From: Comamonas sp.
GTDB lineage: Bacteria; Pseudomonadota; Gammaproteobacteria; Burkholderiales; Burkholderiaceae_C
Assembly (NCBI GenBank): GCA_019236485.1
Contig: JAFAIY010000397.1
Location: 1-8,579 of the forward strand
Length of the DNA stretch: 8,579 nucleotides
Direction of reading: 5' to 3'
Each line of letters starts with the position of its first letter. Position 1 is the first letter of the stretch. The notes beneath the pieces are model-generated. The model was given only the letters and a program-made list of their open reading frames with translations, ran no database searches and was not told where the DNA came from. The translations under genes and the position numbers were made by a program. Shown one piece after another: positions 6,529 to 8,579 of this stretch.

Positions 6529-7506
6529 ATGTTGCATCGTCGTACTCTGTTGCAATCGGCTCTGGGCTTGGGCACCCTGTCGATCGGTCGTCTGAGCTCA
6601 GCACAGGCCTTCCCTAATAAGCCCGTCACACTCGTGCTGCCGTTCTCTGCTGGCGGCATCAGCGATGTCATGGCTCGTGCCCTCGGTCAGCACATGGCTC
6701 AACAACTGGGCAAGCCAGTGATTGTTGACAACAAGCCCGGTGCAGGAGGACAGATTGCTGCCAGCGCCGTGCTTCAACAGGCCGCCGACGGACACACCGT
6801 GTACGTGGCTGGCACAGCCATGTTTGCCATCAACCAAACGTTGTTTCGCAAGTTTTCCTACGACCCCATCAAAGACTTTGAGCCGGTAACGTCTCTCGTC
6901 ACCTCTCCTTTGGTGCTCGTGGTTGCGACCAACAGCCCGGTCAAGACGCTGAGCGATCTGGTGGCGCTTTCCCACAGCAGCAAGCAAGGCCTGACATTTG
7001 CATCACAAGGCTTAGGCTCCATCGGCCACCTGCTGGGAGAGCTGTTTCGCAGCAAAACCGGTGGGAGCATGTCTCATGTGGCCTACAAAGGCTCGGTGCC
7101 TGCCCTGCAGGACGTGATAACAAACCGGGTCGATTTCATGTTCGATCCCACGAGTTCTACCGAAGCCCTGATCCGGGGCAAAAAGCTGCGCGCGCTGGCG
7201 ATTGCTTCTACAAGACGCAGCCCCCAACTGCCCGACGTTCCCACTCTGGCCGAGCTGGGAGTGTCCGGTGTCGATGCAGGCGTCTGGTTCGGTGCTGCCG
7301 TGAGAAGCGGAACTCCTGCCTCGGTGGTTCAGACATTGAACCGTGCACTGGTAGCAGCGTTGCAGGACCCGGGCATACAGAAACGCTTTGAAAGTCAGGG
7401 CATGCAGGCGTACCCGCAAACCCCGGAGCAATTCAAGCAATTCATCCACAGCGAGATCGCACGCTGGGCACCGCTGATCCAGTCCAGCGGAGCCAATATC
7501 GACTGA
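6529..7506 (+). CDS. Bug/TctC-type periplasmic solute-binding protein, paralogue of orf4 (orf5)
   Basis: This second Bug-family binding protein, also 325 residues, aligns with orf4 without gaps and is identical at well over half the positions by eye. It shares [45 protein letters not shown] and [11 protein letters not shown]. The signal peptide has RR at 4-5 and a likely cleavage after AQA at residue 27. The start is set at 6529, eleven bases after the orf4 stop and preceded closely by GGGAG (6521-6525). The frame extends upstream to 6475 but that part overlaps orf4. The pair clearly arose by duplication. The sequences differ mainly in surface and linker positions, so ligand preference may have shifted. 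The substrate is unknown. Confidence 0.9.
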   Translation: MLHRRTLLQSALGLGTLSIGRLSSAQAFPNKPVTLVLPFSAGGISDVMARALGQHMAQQLGKPVIVDNKPGAGGQIAASAVLQQAADGHTVYVAGTAMFAINQTLFRKFSYDPIKDFEPVTSLVTSPLVLVVATNSPVKTLSDLVALSHSSKQGLTFASQGLGSIGHLLGELFRSKTGGSMSHVAYKGSVPALQDVITNRVDFMFDPTSSTEALIRGKKLRALAIASTRRSPQLPDVPTLAELGVSGVDAGVWFGAAVRSGTPASVVQTLNRALVAALQDPGIQKRFESQGMQAYPQTPEQFKQFIHSEIARWAPLIQSSGANID

Positions 7507-7528
7507 TTTTTCTCTGAAGGTAAACGCT

Positions 7529-8479
7529 ATGACGCGCAAACTCAAGGCCGCCATCATAGGCAGCGGCAATATCGGCACGGATTTGATGATCAAGATCCTG
7601 CGCCATGGCCAGCACATAGAAATGGGCGCCATGGTCGGCATCGACCCCCACTCCGACGGTCTGGCCCGCGCATCTCGCATGGGCGTAGCCACCACCCACG
7701 AAGGCGTGGAAGGCCTGACCCGCATGGCCGGGTTCGCCGATATCGACTTCGTGTTCGATGCGACCAGCGCCGGCGCACATGTGAAGAACGACGCCTTCCT
7801 GCGCAACCTCAAGCCCGGCATCCGCATGATCGACCTGACGCCTGCAGCCATAGGCCCCTATTGCATTCCCGTGGTCAATGGCGAGCAGCATCTGGGCGCG
7901 CCGAATGTGAACATGGTCACCTGCGGCGGCCAGGCCACCATCCCCATGGTGGCCGCAGTCTCGCGCGTGGCCAAGGTGCACTATGGCGAGATCATTGCCT
8001 CGATCGCCAGCAAGAGCGCCGGCCCCGGCACCCGCGCCAATATCGACGAGTTCACCGAGACCACCTCCAAGGCCATCGAGGTCGTGGGTGGCGCCACCAA
8101 GGGTAAGGCCATCATCATCATGAATCCGGCCGAGCCGCCGCTGATCATGCGCGACACGGTCTACACCCTGAGCGCGCTGGCCGACGAGGCCGCCATTGCC
8201 GCGTCGGTAGAGCAGATGGCCGCCGCCGTCCAGTCCTATGTGCCGGGCTACCGCTTGAAGCAGCAGGTGCAGTTCGACCGTATCGACACACCGATCCGCA
8301 TTCCCGGCGTGGGCAATACGCTCACGGGCCTCAAGACCTCGATCTTCCTCGAAGTCGAGGGAGCCGCCCACTATCTGCCCGCTTACGCAGGCAATCTGGA
8401 CATCATGACCAGTGCCGGCCTGCGCACTGCAGAGCAGATGGCTGAACGCATGCTGGCGGCCCAAGCCATGGCCGCCTGA
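7529..8479 (+). CDS. mhpF: MhpF, acetaldehyde dehydrogenase (acylating)
   Basis: The 316-residue enzyme oxidises acetaldehyde to acetyl-CoA with NAD+ and CoA. The NAD-binding motif GSGNIG is at residues 11-16. The catalytic cysteine is Cys132 in VTCGGQAT, the same position as in E. coli MhpF and DmpF. The later [11 protein letters not shown] and [20 protein letters not shown] are typical of the family. These enzymes work as a complex with the aldolase MhpE, channelling acetaldehyde, and the mhpE gene follows directly. The start is supported by AAGG at 7517-7520 eight bases upstream, 22 bases after the orf5 stop. Codon use here is clearly richer in G/C at third positions than in orf4 and orf5. 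Confidence 0.95.
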   Translation: MTRKLKAAIIGSGNIGTDLMIKILRHGQHIEMGAMVGIDPHSDGLARASRMGVATTHEGVEGLTRMAGFADIDFVFDATSAGAHVKNDAFLRNLKPGIRMIDLTPAAIGPYCIPVVNGEQHLGAPNVNMVTCGGQATIPMVAAVSRVAKVHYGEIIASIASKSAGPGTRANIDEFTETTSKAIEVVGGATKGKAIIIMNPAEPPLIMRDTVYTLSALADEAAIAASVEQMAAAVQSYVPGYRLKQQVQFDRIDTPIRIPGVGNTLTGLKTSIFLEVEGAAHYLPAYAGNLDIMTSAGLRTAEQMAERMLAAQAMAA

Positions 8480-8492
8480 GGAGATATACACC

Positions 8493-8579
8493 ATGAACCC
8501 GAACAAAAAAATCTATATCTCCGACGTAACTCTGCGCGACGGCAGCCACGCCATTCGTCACCAGTACAGCGTGGAGCAG
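8493..8579 (+). CDS. mhpE: MhpE, 4-hydroxy-2-oxovalerate aldolase, N-terminal part (cut by window edge)
   Basis: Only the first 29 residues are present. They include [19 protein letters not shown], the start of the HMG-CoA-lyase-like aldolase barrel. Arg15, Asp16 and His19 match the active-site Arg, metal-binding Asp and catalytic His of DmpG (17, 18, 21). The enzyme splits 4-hydroxy-2-oxovalerate into pyruvate and acetaldehyde and partners with MhpF. AGGAG at 8479-8483 overlaps the end of mhpF and lies nine bases before the ATG, so the two are tightly coupled. The rest of the gene, and probably mhpC, lie beyond the window. Confidence 0.93.
   Translation, partial: MNPNKKIYISDVTLRDGSHAIRHQYSVEQ

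Noticed and set aside
7442..8506. Long open frame (354 codons) on the minus strand across mhpF
   Set aside because: It is antisense to mhpF, with a low-complexity Gly/His/Ala-rich translation; a shadow of high third-position GC.
1..8579. CRISPR arrays, tRNA or rRNA genes, toxin-antitoxin or defence systems
   Set aside because: No regular repeat-spacer pattern, no RNA gene signatures and no such protein families were seen; the intact genes belong to the 3HPP operon, and the rest is transposase or decayed sequence.

Overview
The window is a chromosomal-type segment from a betaproteobacterium, most likely Comamonas testosteroni or a very close relative. It carries most of a meta-cleavage pathway for 3-(3-hydroxyphenyl)propionate (3HPP). 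The gene order mhpR<-, then ->mhpA-mhpB-mhpD-orf4-orf5-mhpF-mhpE, is the arrangement I recall as published for C. testosteroni TA441, where two genes (orf4, orf5) also separate mhpD from mhpF. So the main system here is known, not new. The species assignment rests on this order, the protein sequences and the GC-rich codon use; no database search was run.

Left region (1-829): bases 1-135 are the 3' end of an IS5-family transposase, cut by the window edge. About 650 bases follow with no intact gene. The part at 151-626 has coding-like stretches on the minus strand in two frames and looks like a decayed gene. The part at 627-794 contains inverted repeats. A hairpin at 795-812 sits just past the stop of mhpR and probably terminates it.

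Regulatory region (830-1936): mhpR encodes an IclR-family activator on the minus strand. The 321-base divergent spacer holds a near-perfect copy of the 17-bp MhpR operator known from E. coli (1843-1859), plus an extra half-site and an FNR/ANR-like box (1884-1897) close to the expected mhpA promoter.

Catabolic operon (1937-8579): MhpA hydroxylates 3HPP to 3-(2,3-dihydroxyphenyl)propionate. MhpB cleaves the ring. MhpC (not in the window, expected downstream) hydrolyses the product to 2-hydroxypenta-2,4-dienoate and succinate. MhpD hydrates the dienoate to 4-hydroxy-2-oxovalerate, MhpE (only its start is here) splits that to pyruvate and acetaldehyde, and MhpF turns acetaldehyde into acetyl-CoA. 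All genes are tightly spaced on the plus strand with no visible terminator between them. Two tandem paralogous Bug/TctC-type periplasmic binding proteins sit in the middle of the operon. Their ligands are unknown, and they have no membrane transporter partner in the window. They are the least explained part of the operon.
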